From Xanthomonas sp. CFBP 8443 (GTDB lineage: Bacteria > Pseudomonadota > Gammaproteobacteria > Xanthomonadales > Xanthomonadaceae): a stretch of DNA of 64,000 nt. Under the pieces are notes generated by a model. That model worked only from the letters and a program-made list of their open reading frames with translations. It ran no database searches and had not been told where the DNA came from. The position numbers were made by a program, and so were the translations under genes. Below, piece by piece: positions 49,051 to 57,350 of this stretch; within the stretch, counting starts at the first letter, position 1; every line of letters starts with the position of its first letter. The DNA is taken from the NCBI RefSeq assembly GCF_025666195.1, contig NZ_CP102592.1, positions 2,108,001 to 2,172,000 on the forward strand, written 5' to 3'.

Positions 49051-50568
49051 ATGAATCGGAATGTTCCGCTCCCCACGGCGCTCGCGCCGCTCCACGGCGA
49101 TCTCGACACGCTCGACGCTCCAGAGCACGCCAGCCCGCAGCCGGCGGCGCCGGATCCCGACGCGCTGCTGCGTACCGGCCCCGCCTACCACGCCGCCCTC
49201 GGCGATGCGCAACTGCTGGCCGACGAGGCCGAATACTGCTCGTTCGGCGACACCGTGCACTACAGCGAACCGCCGCGGATCTTCGCGCACTGCGACGGCA
49301 GCTATCTGTACGACACCGAGGAGGTGCCGTACCTGGACCTGCAGATGTGGTATTCGGCGGTCAACTTCGGCTACGCCAATCCGCGCTTGAACGGCGCGCT
49401 GAAGCGACAGATCGACAGCCTGCCGCAGGTCGCCAGCCAGTACCTGCACCCGACCAAGATCGAGCTGGCCAGGACCATCGCCCAGGACGCGCAGCGCAAG
49501 TGGGGGCGCAAGGGCAGGGTGCATTTCAACGTCGGCGGCGCGCAGGCGGTGGAGGACTCGCTGAAGCTGGTGCGCAACGCCAGCGGCGGCAAGAGCCTGG
49601 TGTTCGCGTTCGAGGGCGGCTATCACGGCCGCACTCTCGGTGCTTCGGCGATCACCTCCTCGTACCGCTATCGGCGCCGCTTCGGCCATTTCGACCGCGC
49701 CCAGTTCATCGAATTCCCGTACCACTTCCGTGGCCCCAAGGGCATTTCCAAGGAGGAATACGGCGAGCAGTGCGTGGCCAGATTCGAACGCCTGTTCGAG
49801 ACCGAGTACAACGGCGTGTGGGATCCCAAGGCCGGGCAGTGCGAGTACGCCGCGTTCTATGTCGAGCCGATCCAGGGCACCGGCGGCTACGTGATTCCGC
49901 CGCCGAACTTCTTCACCGGCCTGAAGCGGGTGCTGGACAAGTACGGCATCCTGCTGGTGGTCGACGAGATCCAGATGGGTTTCTTCCGCACCGGCAAGCT
50001 GTGGGCGATCGAGCACTTCGGGGTGACCCCGGACGTGCTGGTGTTCGGCAAGGCGCTGACCAACGGCCTCAATCCGTTGGCCGGGATCTGGGCGCGCGAG
50101 GAACTGATCAACCCGACCGTGTTCCCGCCGGGTTCGACCCATTCCACCTTCGCCTCCAACCCGCTCGGCACCGCGGTGGGCCTGGAGACCATGCGCATGC
50201 TGGCCGAGACCGACTACGAAACCATGGTCATGGCCAAGGGCGCGCATTTCCTCGACGGCCTGCGCGACCTGCGGAAGCGCCATCCGGAAATCGGCGACGT
50301 CGACGGCCTGGGCCTGGCGCTGCGCGCGGAGATCTGCCAGGCGGACGGCTTCACCCCGAACCGCAAGCTGCTCGACACGATGGTGGACATGGGCCTGGAG
50401 GGCGAGCTGCGCCACAACGGCAAGCGCATCGGCCTGGTGCTGGACGTGGGCGGCTACCACAAGAACGTGATCACGCTGGCGCCGTCGCTGCACATCAGCC
50501 ATGACGAGATCGACCTGGGACTGTCGCTGCTGGACCAGTTGCTGACCCGCGCCAAGCGGGTGGCATGA
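49051..50568 (+). CDS. Class III pyridoxal-phosphate aminotransferase
   Basis: A 505-residue PLP enzyme of the ornithine/diaminobutyrate aminotransferase class. VHFNVGGAQAVEDSLKLVRN near residue 158, VVDEIQMGFFRTG near 305 and the PLP lysine in LVFGKALTNGLNP near 333 are intact. The first 80 or so residues are an extra N-terminal region. It follows the HAD phosphatase by 5 nt and converges with the ketosynthase gene, with only 61 nt between. The substrate is unknown; an amino-group transfer in a lipid- or polyamine-like product is possible. Confidence 0.9.
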   Translation: MNRNVPLPTALAPLHGDLDTLDAPEHASPQPAAPDPDALLRTGPAYHAALGDAQLLADEAEYCSFGDTVHYSEPPRIFAHCDGSYLYDTEEVPYLDLQMWYSAVNFGYANPRLNGALKRQIDSLPQVASQYLHPTKIELARTIAQDAQRKWGRKGRVHFNVGGAQAVEDSLKLVRNASGGKSLVFAFEGGYHGRTLGASAITSSYRYRRRFGHFDRAQFIEFPYHFRGPKGISKEEYGEQCVARFERLFETEYNGVWDPKAGQCEYAAFYVEPIQGTGGYVIPPPNFFTGLKRVLDKYGILLVVDEIQMGFFRTGKLWAIEHFGVTPDVLVFGKALTNGLNPLAGIWAREELINPTVFPPGSTHSTFASNPLGTAVGLETMRMLAETDYETMVMAKGAHFLDGLRDLRKRHPEIGDVDGLGLALRAEICQADGFTPNRKLLDTMVDMGLEGELRHNGKRIGLVLDVGGYHKNVITLAPSLHISHDEIDLGLSLLDQLLTRAKRVA

Positions 50569-50629
50569 GATGGCGGGAGACAGCGCGTTGGCGCCGCGTT
50601 GCCTCCCGTTCTTCGCCGCGGCGCGCGCG

Positions 50630-51865
50630 TCAGTCCGCCGCGCGCAGCGCCAGTACCGCGTTGAGTCCGCCGAAGGCGAAGGAATTGCTGAGCACCGCGC
50701 GCACCGCCTGCGCGCGGGCGTGGTTGGGCACGTAGTCCAGGTCGCACTCCGGATCGGCATCGAGGAAGTTCGCGGTCGGCGGCACCGTCTGCTCGCGCAG
50801 CGCGCCGATCGCCGCGACCAGCTCCAGCGCGCCGGCGGCGCCGAGCGCGTGGCCATGCACCGCCTTGGTCGAACTCACCGCCAGCGCATCGGCGTGCGCG
50901 CCGAATACCTGGCGGATCGCCTGCGTCTCACCGCGATCGTTGGCAAGGGTGCCGGTGCCGTGGGCGTTGATGTAGTCGATCTGCTGCGGTTGCAGCCCCG
51001 CGTCCTGCAGCGCCAGGCGCATCGCCGCGGCGGCGCCGTCGGCACTGGGCGCGACGATGTCGTGCGCATCGGCGCCCAGGCCGACGCCGGCCAGTTCCGC
51101 CAGCGCCACCGCGCCGCGCGCAGCCGCGTGCGCGGCGCTTTCCAGCACGAAGATGCCGGCGCCTTCGCCCAGCACCAGGCCGCTGCGTTGCGCGCAGAAC
51201 GGCCGGCAGGTGTCGTCGCTGACCACCCGCATCGCCTCCCAGGCGCGGATCAGCGGCAGGCTCAGGCAGGCTTCGCTGCCGCCGGCGATGGCGACATCGG
51301 CCAGGCCGTGGCGGATCAGCAGCGCCGCCTGCGCCAGCGCGTGGTTGGCCGAGGCGCAGGCGCTGGACACGGCGAAGGCCGGGCCGCGCAGGCCGAAGGC
51401 GATGCTGATCTGGCTCACCGGAGCGTTGTTCATGCTGCGCACGATGGTCAGCGGATGCAGGCGTTCGGTCTGCTCGCGGTACAGCCGCCGCGATTGTTCG
51501 TCGCGGCTGAGTTCGGCGCCGACGCCGGTGCCGATCACCACCGCCGCGCGTGCGGCGCCTGCACCGTCCAGCGCCAGGCCGGACTGGGCCATGGCCTCGC
51601 AGGCCGCGACCAGCGCCATCTGCGTCATGCGGTCCAGCTGGCCCGGCGCGATGCCGCCCAGCTGCGCCGCTTGCGGCGCGAAACCGGGCACGGCGGCGGC
51701 CACGCGCATCTTCAGCGCGGACTGCGGATCGGGCGATGCCAGCGCGGCGATGCCGCTGCGGCCCTCGCACATGCCGCGCCACAGCGCATGGGCGCCCAGG
51801 CCGAGCGCGCTGACCGCGCCCATCCCGGTGACGACGACGCGACGTCCCTGCGCCGAGCGCGCCAT
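50630..51865 (-). CDS. Beta-ketoacyl-ACP synthase (FabF-like)
   Basis: A 411-residue condensing enzyme with a complete catalytic triad: C170 in AVSSACASANHAL, H302 in NAHGTGT, and H339 in STKAVHGHALGAAG. It lies 6 nt after a dedicated acyl carrier protein gene, so it likely elongates an acyl chain on that carrier rather than serving housekeeping fatty acid synthesis. It belongs to the uncharacterised cluster at 48335-57130. Confidence 0.92.
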   Translation of the reverse strand: MARSAQGRRVVVTGMGAVSALGLGAHALWRGMCEGRSGIAALASPDPQSALKMRVAAAVPGFAPQAAQLGGIAPGQLDRMTQMALVAACEAMAQSGLALDGAGAARAAVVIGTGVGAELSRDEQSRRLYREQTERLHPLTIVRSMNNAPVSQISIAFGLRGPAFAVSSACASANHALAQAALLIRHGLADVAIAGGSEACLSLPLIRAWEAMRVVSDDTCRPFCAQRSGLVLGEGAGIFVLESAAHAAARGAVALAELAGVGLGADAHDIVAPSADGAAAAMRLALQDAGLQPQQIDYINAHGTGTLANDRGETQAIRQVFGAHADALAVSSTKAVHGHALGAAGALELVAAIGALREQTVPPTANFLDADPECDLDYVPNHARAQAVRAVLSNSFAFGGLNAVLALRAAD

Positions 51866-51871
51866 GCCGGC

Positions 51872-52147
51872 TCAGTGCGCCGCGGCGAGCGACGCGGCGG
51901 CGGCCTTGGCGGCCAGCGCCTGCCGCACCGCCTCGCTCAGCTTGCCCAGCGAGCCGTCGTCCAGGTTCGGGTCGCGCTGCGGGAAGGTGATGTCGAAGTG
52001 CTCTTCGATGTCGAACAGGATCTCGATCGCCTCCAGCGAATCCACACCCAGGTCCTGCAGCTTGGTGCCCGCGGTCAGGCCGGCGGGATCGATCTCCGCG
52101 TGATTGGCGACGATGCTGTGGATCTGGGTCTCGATAGACGGGGTCAT
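51872..52147 (-). CDS. Acyl carrier protein
   Basis: A 91-residue carrier with the phosphopantetheine serine S37 in DLGVDSLEAIEILF. It is the first gene of the minus-strand pair, 6 nt before the ketosynthase. Its sequence and C-terminal Ala-rich tail differ from a housekeeping AcpP, which points to a pathway-specific carrier. A divergent promoter region of about 110 nt separates it from the acyltransferase gene. Confidence 0.93.
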   Translation of the reverse strand: MTPSIETQIHSIVANHAEIDPAGLTAGTKLQDLGVDSLEAIEILFDIEEHFDITFPQRDPNLDDGSLGKLSEAVRQALAAKAAAASLAAAH

Positions 52148-52260
52148 GGCAGTCCTCCGCGAAATGAAAGGCCACCGTGCGGCGCGTGCCGGCGGTGGAA
52201 GGCACGCCGCGGCCCATGGCTGCGGCGTCCATCCTCCACGCTAGCCGGCCAATCTTGCAG

Positions 52261-53331
52261 ATGCCTTTCGTAAGCCAACTCGAACCGCAGGCGCTGCTGC
52301 GGCAGTTCCTGGCCCATCCGCCGCAGGCCTTCGTGGCGCGCGCGCTGGAGCATGGCGTGCCGGCGTTCGAGGCCGAGTTCGACCTGCTCACCACCGCCGA
52401 CCCCGCGTTGCGCGCGCGCGTCGCCGGCTGGCCGCTGCAGCGGCTGTGGCGGCGCCTGCTGCGGCCGCGCACCAGCTTCGTCGGCAGCACCGTCAGCGAA
52501 TACGCCTGGCTGCCGCGTGCGGCCGATCCGGCGCAGTTGCCCAGGCAGTGGCGCGCGCAGCTGGGGCGACGGCAGCCGTTGCTGATCGTCAAGGACATCC
52601 CGCAGCGCTCGCCGCTGCTCGACGCCACCGACAACGCCTGGGCGCACGTGTTCCTGCAGGCCTGCGAACGCAGCGGCTACGTGCTGCTGCGCGGACAGGC
52701 GCTGGCCTGGGTGCCGATCGATTTCGCCTCCACCGACGAGTACCTGGCGCGGCTGTCGCGCGGCCGCCGCCGCAACATCCGCCGCAAGCTGCGCTCGCGC
52801 GCCGATCTGGACGTGCAGATGCTGCCGACCGGCGCCGCCTTCGCCGATCCGGCGCTGCGCGCGCAGTGCTATGCGCTGTACCTGCAGGTCTACGCGCAGA
52901 GCGAGGTGCACTTCGACCTGCTGACCGCCGCATTCTTCGATGCGCTGCTGACCGATGCGGACGCGGGCGGCCTGGTATTCACCTATCGGCACCAGGGCCG
53001 GTTGATCGGCTGGAACCTGTGCTACGTGCACGCCGGGCGGCTGCTGGACAAGTACATCGGCCTGCACTATCCGGACGCGCGCGCGCACAACCTGTACGCG
53101 CTGAGCTGGATGCACAACCTGGACTACGCCTGCCGCCATGGCCTGCGCGCCTACGTCGCCGGCTGGACCGATCCGCAGGTGAAGGCGCAACTCGGCGCCA
53201 GCTTCACCTACACCTGGCATGCGGTGTACCTGCGCAATCCGCTGCTGCGCATCGCGTTGCGGCGGCTGCGGCCGCTGTTCGAAGCCGACGCCGTCGCTGT
53301 CGCCGAGCCCGACGACGATGCGGCGCCATGA
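52261..53331 (+). CDS. FemAB/GNAT-like acyltransferase
   Basis: A 356-residue protein of the GNAT/FemAB-like family, often annotated as a peptidogalycan biosynthesis protein. A basic helix RLSRGRRRNIRRKLRSRADL lies near residue 163. LVFTYRHQGRLIGWNLCYVH lies near 240, and LHYPDARAHNLYALSWMH lies near 270, the typical second half of the fold. The ATG at 52261 is chosen; 52216 is possible. The next gene starts 2 nt after its stop. It may transfer the ACP-bound acyl chain to an amine. Confidence 0.78.
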   Translation: MPFVSQLEPQALLRQFLAHPPQAFVARALEHGVPAFEAEFDLLTTADPALRARVAGWPLQRLWRRLLRPRTSFVGSTVSEYAWLPRAADPAQLPRQWRAQLGRRQPLLIVKDIPQRSPLLDATDNAWAHVFLQACERSGYVLLRGQALAWVPIDFASTDEYLARLSRGRRRNIRRKLRSRADLDVQMLPTGAAFADPALRAQCYALYLQVYAQSEVHFDLLTAAFFDALLTDADAGGLVFTYRHQGRLIGWNLCYVHAGRLLDKYIGLHYPDARAHNLYALSWMHNLDYACRHGLRAYVAGWTDPQVKAQLGASFTYTWHAVYLRNPLLRIALRRLRPLFEADAVAVAEPDDDAAP

Positions 53332-53332
53332 C

Positions 53333-54214
53333 ATGAGCGCACCGGTGGTGCTGGACCTGGATGGATCGCTTGGCGCATTGCCGGGCGCGCTGCGGCTGCC
53401 GCTGCAGCCGTGGTGCGACGGACTGCGCTTCGCCTGTTCGTTGCGCCGGCTACGCCGCTTCGGCACTGCGCTCGACGGCATGCTGCCGGCGCAGCACGGC
53501 ACCGTGCTGCTCGGCAGCGGCGATTTCCACCACCTGAGCCTGCCGCTGATCGCGCGGCTGGCGCGGCGGGCGCAGGCGCCGCTGCGGGTGGTGGTGTTCG
53601 ACAACCACCCGGACAACATGCGCTTCCCGTTCGCGGTGCATTGCGGTTCGTGGGTGTGGCGGGTGGCGGCGCTGCCGCAGGTGACGCAAGTGGACGTTGT
53701 CGGCATCACCTCGGGCGATGTCGGCGCCGCGCACGCCTGGGAGAACCATCTGCGGCCGCTGTACCGCGGCACGCTGCGCTACTGGTGCAGCGGCGTCGAC
53801 GTCGGCTGGGCGCGGCGGCTGGGACTGGGTCGCGCGGTGCGCGGCTTCGGCTCGAGCATGGAGATGATCGACGCCTTCCTGCAGCACCTGCGCAGTACGC
53901 CGATGCCGACCTACCTGTCGCTGGACAAGGACGTGCTGGATCCGCAGGACGCGCGCACCAACTGGGACCAGGGCGAGCTGCGGGTGCCGCACCTGCTCAC
54001 CGCGATCGCTTACCTGCACGGGCAACTGCTCGGCAGCGACATCACCGGCGAGGTGTCCGAAGCGCGCTATCCGCAATGGTGGAAGCGGCGGCTGGCGGCG
54101 CTGGATGCGCAACCGCCGCCTTCGCCGCAGGCGCTGCCGGCGTGGCAGGCGCAGCAGCACGAAGTGAATCTGCGGCTGCTGGAGGCGCTGGCGGAGGCGG
54201 GGTTGCCGCGGTAG
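53333..54214 (+). CDS. Ureohydrolase-fold (arginase-like) protein, divergent
   Basis: A 293-residue protein with the metal-binding pattern of the arginase/agmatinase fold: GSGDFHH (H66/H67), DNHPDN (D90, H92, D94) and SLDKDVLDP (D198, D200). The motifs vary from the usual GGDHS, DAHxD and SxDxDxxDP, so a different substrate is likely. It is separated by 1 nt from the FemAB-like gene. In the cluster it could hydrolyse a guanidino or amide bond and release an amine. Confidence 0.8.
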   Translation: MSAPVVLDLDGSLGALPGALRLPLQPWCDGLRFACSLRRLRRFGTALDGMLPAQHGTVLLGSGDFHHLSLPLIARLARRAQAPLRVVVFDNHPDNMRFPFAVHCGSWVWRVAALPQVTQVDVVGITSGDVGAAHAWENHLRPLYRGTLRYWCSGVDVGWARRLGLGRAVRGFGSSMEMIDAFLQHLRSTPMPTYLSLDKDVLDPQDARTNWDQGELRVPHLLTAIAYLHGQLLGSDITGEVSEARYPQWWKRRLAALDAQPPPSPQALPAWQAQQHEVNLRLLEALAEAGLPR

Positions 54215-54251
54215 CGCATGCTCGACGCTGGTCTACGCAAAAGCGGAGCCC

Positions 54252-54319
54252 TGTAGGAGCGGCTTCAGCCGCGACGGGCTTTACCGATAGATCCTGTCGC
54301 GGCTGAAGCCGCTCCTACA
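54252..54319. repeat. REP pair, GGCTTCAGCC family
   Basis: TGTAGGAGCGGCTTCAGCCG at its left end and the reverse complement CGGCTGAAGCCGCTCCTACA at its right end enclose about 28 nt. It lies between the convergent ureohydrolase-like and DegT genes. Confidence 0.88.
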
Positions 54320-54350
54320 GAATCGCGCAGGGTGCGACATTCTTGCTGCA

Positions 54351-55556
54351 TCAGCCCATCCGCTCCGCACACACCAGCCGCAGCACAGCGACGATCGCCT
54401 CGAACCCATCTTCGTCCAGCCACGGGCTGTTGCTGATGCTCAGGCAGCGCGCGGCGAAGTCGCGCGCGTTGGGCATCGGCGCGGCATCGACGATGTCGCG
54501 CAGGTAGGCGTAGTCGGGCAGGGCGTGCACGAACAGCAGGCCGACGCCGAGCCCACGCGGCCACAGCCGCGCCAGCGCGCGTTCGCGTGCGGCCGCGTCC
54601 GGCAGCAGCACCAGCAGCGCCGGCCAGCTGCCCTGCGCACCGGGGCTGTCGGCGACGACGCGCAGCCCGGCGATCGCGGCCAGGCGCGCGGCGCGGCGCA
54701 GGCCCTGCGCGCGCGCCTGCGCCAGGAACGCCGGCCAGCGCGCACTGGCCCGCGCACCGACGGCTTCGCGCCAGGCGCCGACCGCGTGTTGCGGGATCGC
54801 CGCATCGAACTGGTCGCCGGCCGCGGCCACACGGTCGCCGCGGCGCAGCGCGCGGCGCAGCGGCATGCCGTAGGCCCAGCGCAAGGCGCGCGGCCGGTAC
54901 AGCGCGGCATAGCCCAGCAACTGCAGGCTGCGCTGCAGTTCCCGGCGCCAGTCCGGCTGGCCCAGGCGTGCTGCGGTGGCGGCCAGGCTGCGCCGCAACG
55001 GTGCATGGCGCGACAGCAGCAGGCCGCCTTCGTACAGGGTCGGGCCCTTGCCCACCGCCAGGCTGCAGAAGCCGATGTCGCCGCCCAGGCCGGCCGGGGT
55101 GCCATCGGCATGCACGCCGCCCAGCGCCTGCGCGGCGTCCTCGATCAGCATCGCGCCGCAGGCCGCGGCGGCGGCGCGCAGCGGGGCCAGGTCGGTCAGG
55201 CGGCCGCCCAGGTGGGTGGCGACGATCGCCAGGGTGTCGTTGCCGCACCGCTGCGCCAGCTGCGCCGGGTCCGGTTCGATCGCATCGGGCAATAGATCGC
55301 ACAGCACCAGCTGCAGGCCGCAGTGGGCCACCGCCAGCGCCACCAGCGGACAGGTGTAGGCGGCCACCAGCACCTGCCGGCGGCGGCTGCTCGCGGCCAG
55401 GGTGCGCAGCGCGACGACCAGCGCGGCGGTGCCGGAGCAGGTCAGCAGCGCGTCGGGCAGGCCGAGTTGCGCGGCCAGCCGTTGCGGTGCGCGCGCCGGC
55501 CACAGGTCGCGCCAGCGCAGCGGCAGGCCGGCGGTGGGCGGAACCTCAGTGCGCAT
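54351..55556 (-). CDS. DegT/DnrJ/EryC1/StrS-type aminotransferase
   Basis: A 401-residue PLP aminotransferase of the sugar-aminotransferase superfamily. The cofactor region LIEDAAQALGGVHADG lies near residue 157 and the Schiff-base lysine lies in SLAVGKGPTLYEGGLLL near 190. It is the last gene of a minus-strand operon with two SMR transporter genes and an alpha/beta hydrolase gene; its start overlaps the second transporter by 11 nt. The product is unknown. Confidence 0.85.
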   Translation of the reverse strand: MRTEVPPTAGLPLRWRDLWPARAPQRLAAQLGLPDALLTCSGTAALVVALRTLAASSRRRQVLVAAYTCPLVALAVAHCGLQLVLCDLLPDAIEPDPAQLAQRCGNDTLAIVATHLGGRLTDLAPLRAAAAACGAMLIEDAAQALGGVHADGTPAGLGGDIGFCSLAVGKGPTLYEGGLLLSRHAPLRRSLAATAARLGQPDWRRELQRSLQLLGYAALYRPRALRWAYGMPLRRALRRGDRVAAAGDQFDAAIPQHAVGAWREAVGARASARWPAFLAQARAQGLRRAARLAAIAGLRVVADSPGAQGSWPALLVLLPDAAARERALARLWPRGLGVGLLFVHALPDYAYLRDIVDAAPMPNARDFAARCLSISNSPWLDEDGFEAIVAVLRLVCAERMG

Positions 55557-55944
55557 CGGCCGGGGCGGTGCGCTCGCCGAGCGCGAGGCAGGCGATGCCG
55601 GCCACGATCAGCACCGCGCCGAGCACCTGCACCATGCCGATCGGTTCGCCGAACCACCACGCCGACAGCAGCAGTACGCTGACCACTTCCAGGTGCGAGG
55701 CGGCGAACGCCGGCCCGATCGGCGCGTGCTCGAGCAGTTTCATCCAGGTGAAGAACGCGCCGACATAGCCCAGCAGCGCGGCGTACAGCCAGGGGCTGGC
55801 GAGCAGACGCAGCAGCCAGGCCCACTCGGCCTGCGGCGGCAACGCGTGCGCGCCGCCGAGCTTGAAGCCGATCTGGGCCAGGGTGTCGAAACCCAGCAAC
55901 AGGGCGAAACCGATGGCGTAGCGCTGCAGCGGCGGCCGGCTCAT
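55546..55944 (-). CDS. SMR/DMT-type four-helix transporter, subunit 2
   Basis: A 132-residue protein with four membrane helices, comparable to small multidrug resistance and ArnE/ArnF-like proteins (IGFALLLGFDTLAQIGFKLG at the start; LEVVSVLLLSAWWFGEPIG near 90). The stop overlaps the DegT start and the start overlaps the sister gene by 4 nt. It likely forms a heterodimer with that sister and exports a cluster product or substrate. Confidence 0.82.
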   Translation of the reverse strand: MSRPPLQRYAIGFALLLGFDTLAQIGFKLGGAHALPPQAEWAWLLRLLASPWLYAALLGYVGAFFTWMKLLEHAPIGPAFAASHLEVVSVLLLSAWWFGEPIGMVQVLGAVLIVAGIACLALGERTAPADAH

Positions 55945-56303
55945 GTGCCGAGCCCGACCACGGCCACGCCGGCGCTGACCAGGCAGATCCCGGCCACCTG
56001 CATGCGTCCCAGCCGTTCGCCGAACAGCCAGCGCCCGGCGAGCATGATCGCCACGATGTTGATCGAGCCCAGCAGCACGCCGCGACCCAGCGGCACCAGC
56101 GACAGGAACGCGGTCCAGGCCAGGAATTCGAACGCGTAGCAGCCCATGCCCAGCCACAGCCACGGCTGCCGCGCCATGCGCCGCCAGCGCGCCGCGCCGC
56201 TCGCCAGCGGGTCGCTGGCGACGTGCTTGAAGGCCAGTTGGCCTACCGTGTCCAGCGCCACCGTCGCCAGCCACACGCCGACCGCCGGCGCCTGCAGCGC
56301 CAT
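55941..56303 (-). CDS. SMR/DMT-type four-helix transporter, subunit 1
   Basis: A 120-residue four-helix protein (VGVWLATVALDTVGQLAFKH at the start; GRGVLLGSINIVAIMLAGRW near 75). It is coupled on both sides: its ATG overlaps the hydrolase stop, and its stop overlaps the sister transporter start. Pairs of short SMR genes usually act as one antiparallel transporter. Confidence 0.82.
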   Translation of the reverse strand: MALQAPAVGVWLATVALDTVGQLAFKHVASDPLASGAARWRRMARQPWLWLGMGCYAFEFLAWTAFLSLVPLGRGVLLGSINIVAIMLAGRWLFGERLGRMQVAGICLVSAGVAVVGLGT

Positions 56304-57130
56304 CAGGCGGCCTGGCGCGGCGCCGCGGCCTGCGCGGCGAAGAACTGCGCCAGGCGCGCGCCGAGCAGGCGGCGTTCGCGGTCCAGTGTGATCATGTGGT
56401 AGCTGTCGTGCAGCAGCAGCAGTTCCACCGGCCCGGACACGCCGGCCACCACCAGCTGCGCGTTGCGCAGATGCGCGATGTCGTCCTCGGCCGCGTGCGC
56501 GACCAGGCACGGCGCGGTCACCTTGGCCAGGTTGCGCCGTACCCGCCGCGACAGCAGGTGCATCTCGGCCAGCGCGTGCCACGGATTGCCGGGCAGGCCG
56601 GCGGCGCTGCTGTCGCCGCCGAGCATCGCGCCGCTGATCTGCGCGCGGATGCGCTCGTCGCGCAGGCCGTACGGCGGTTCTTCCAGGAACATGCGGCGGC
56701 GGCCGATGCCCAGCCGCTTGAACCACGGCAGCAGGAACGCCAGCCGCGCGCGCCGCGGGATGTTCCAGCCGTCGTAGCGGAAGGTGGCGCCGAGTACGCC
56801 GACGCCGTCGATCCACTCCGGCCGCTCTTCGGCCAGTTGCAGCGCCAGCAGCGCACCCATCGACAGCCCGGCCACGAACAGTTTGTCCACCTGCGGACGC
56901 ATCCGCGCCGCGGCCTGTTCGACGCTGGCGGACCAGTCGCGCCAGCCGGTCGCGAGCAGGTCGTCCTCGTCGCCGCAATGCCCGGCCAGTTGCACGCCGT
57001 GCACGCTGAAGCCCTCGCGGTGCAGGCACTTGCCGAGCAGGCGCATCTCGCTGGGAGTGCCGGTCAGGCCGTGGATCAGCAGCACGCCGTGGCGGCCGCC
57101 CTGGAAGTGGAATTCGGCGGATCGGATCAT
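56303..57130 (-). CDS. Alpha/beta hydrolase, carboxylesterase/lipase-like
   Basis: A 275-residue hydrolase of the Est30-like type. The oxyanion segment GVLLIHGLTGTPSEMRLLG is at residue 15, the nucleophile S90 is in VAGLSMGALLALQL, an acid lies in AHAAEDDIAHL near 213, and the His is in HDSYHMITLDRE near 245. No signal peptide is seen. It is the first gene of the minus-strand unit. A role in releasing or trimming an acylated product fits the cluster, but this is inference. Confidence 0.86.
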   Translation of the reverse strand: MIRSAEFHFQGGRHGVLLIHGLTGTPSEMRLLGKCLHREGFSVHGVQLAGHCGDEDDLLATGWRDWSASVEQAAARMRPQVDKLFVAGLSMGALLALQLAEERPEWIDGVGVLGATFRYDGWNIPRRARLAFLLPWFKRLGIGRRRMFLEEPPYGLRDERIRAQISGAMLGGDSSAAGLPGNPWHALAEMHLLSRRVRRNLAKVTAPCLVAHAAEDDIAHLRNAQLVVAGVSGPVELLLLHDSYHMITLDRERRLLGARLAQFFAAQAAAPRQAA

Positions 57131-57350
57131 GGCGTCACGGTGCGGGGGACTGGGGATCGCGCGCAGCGTGGCGCGGATGCGTTTCAGCAGCCTTTCCGGT
57201 CAGCGTGGCGCCGCGGCCGGGTTGCGGAAGCGCACCCAGCACGCGCTGGCCCAGGCGCAGCGCCGACGGCTGCCGGAACGCCAGCACGCAGGCCACGCTC
57301 GGTCGTTGCCGTTGCCGTTGCCGTCGGCGGCGTCGTGCAACTGCGCCGGC

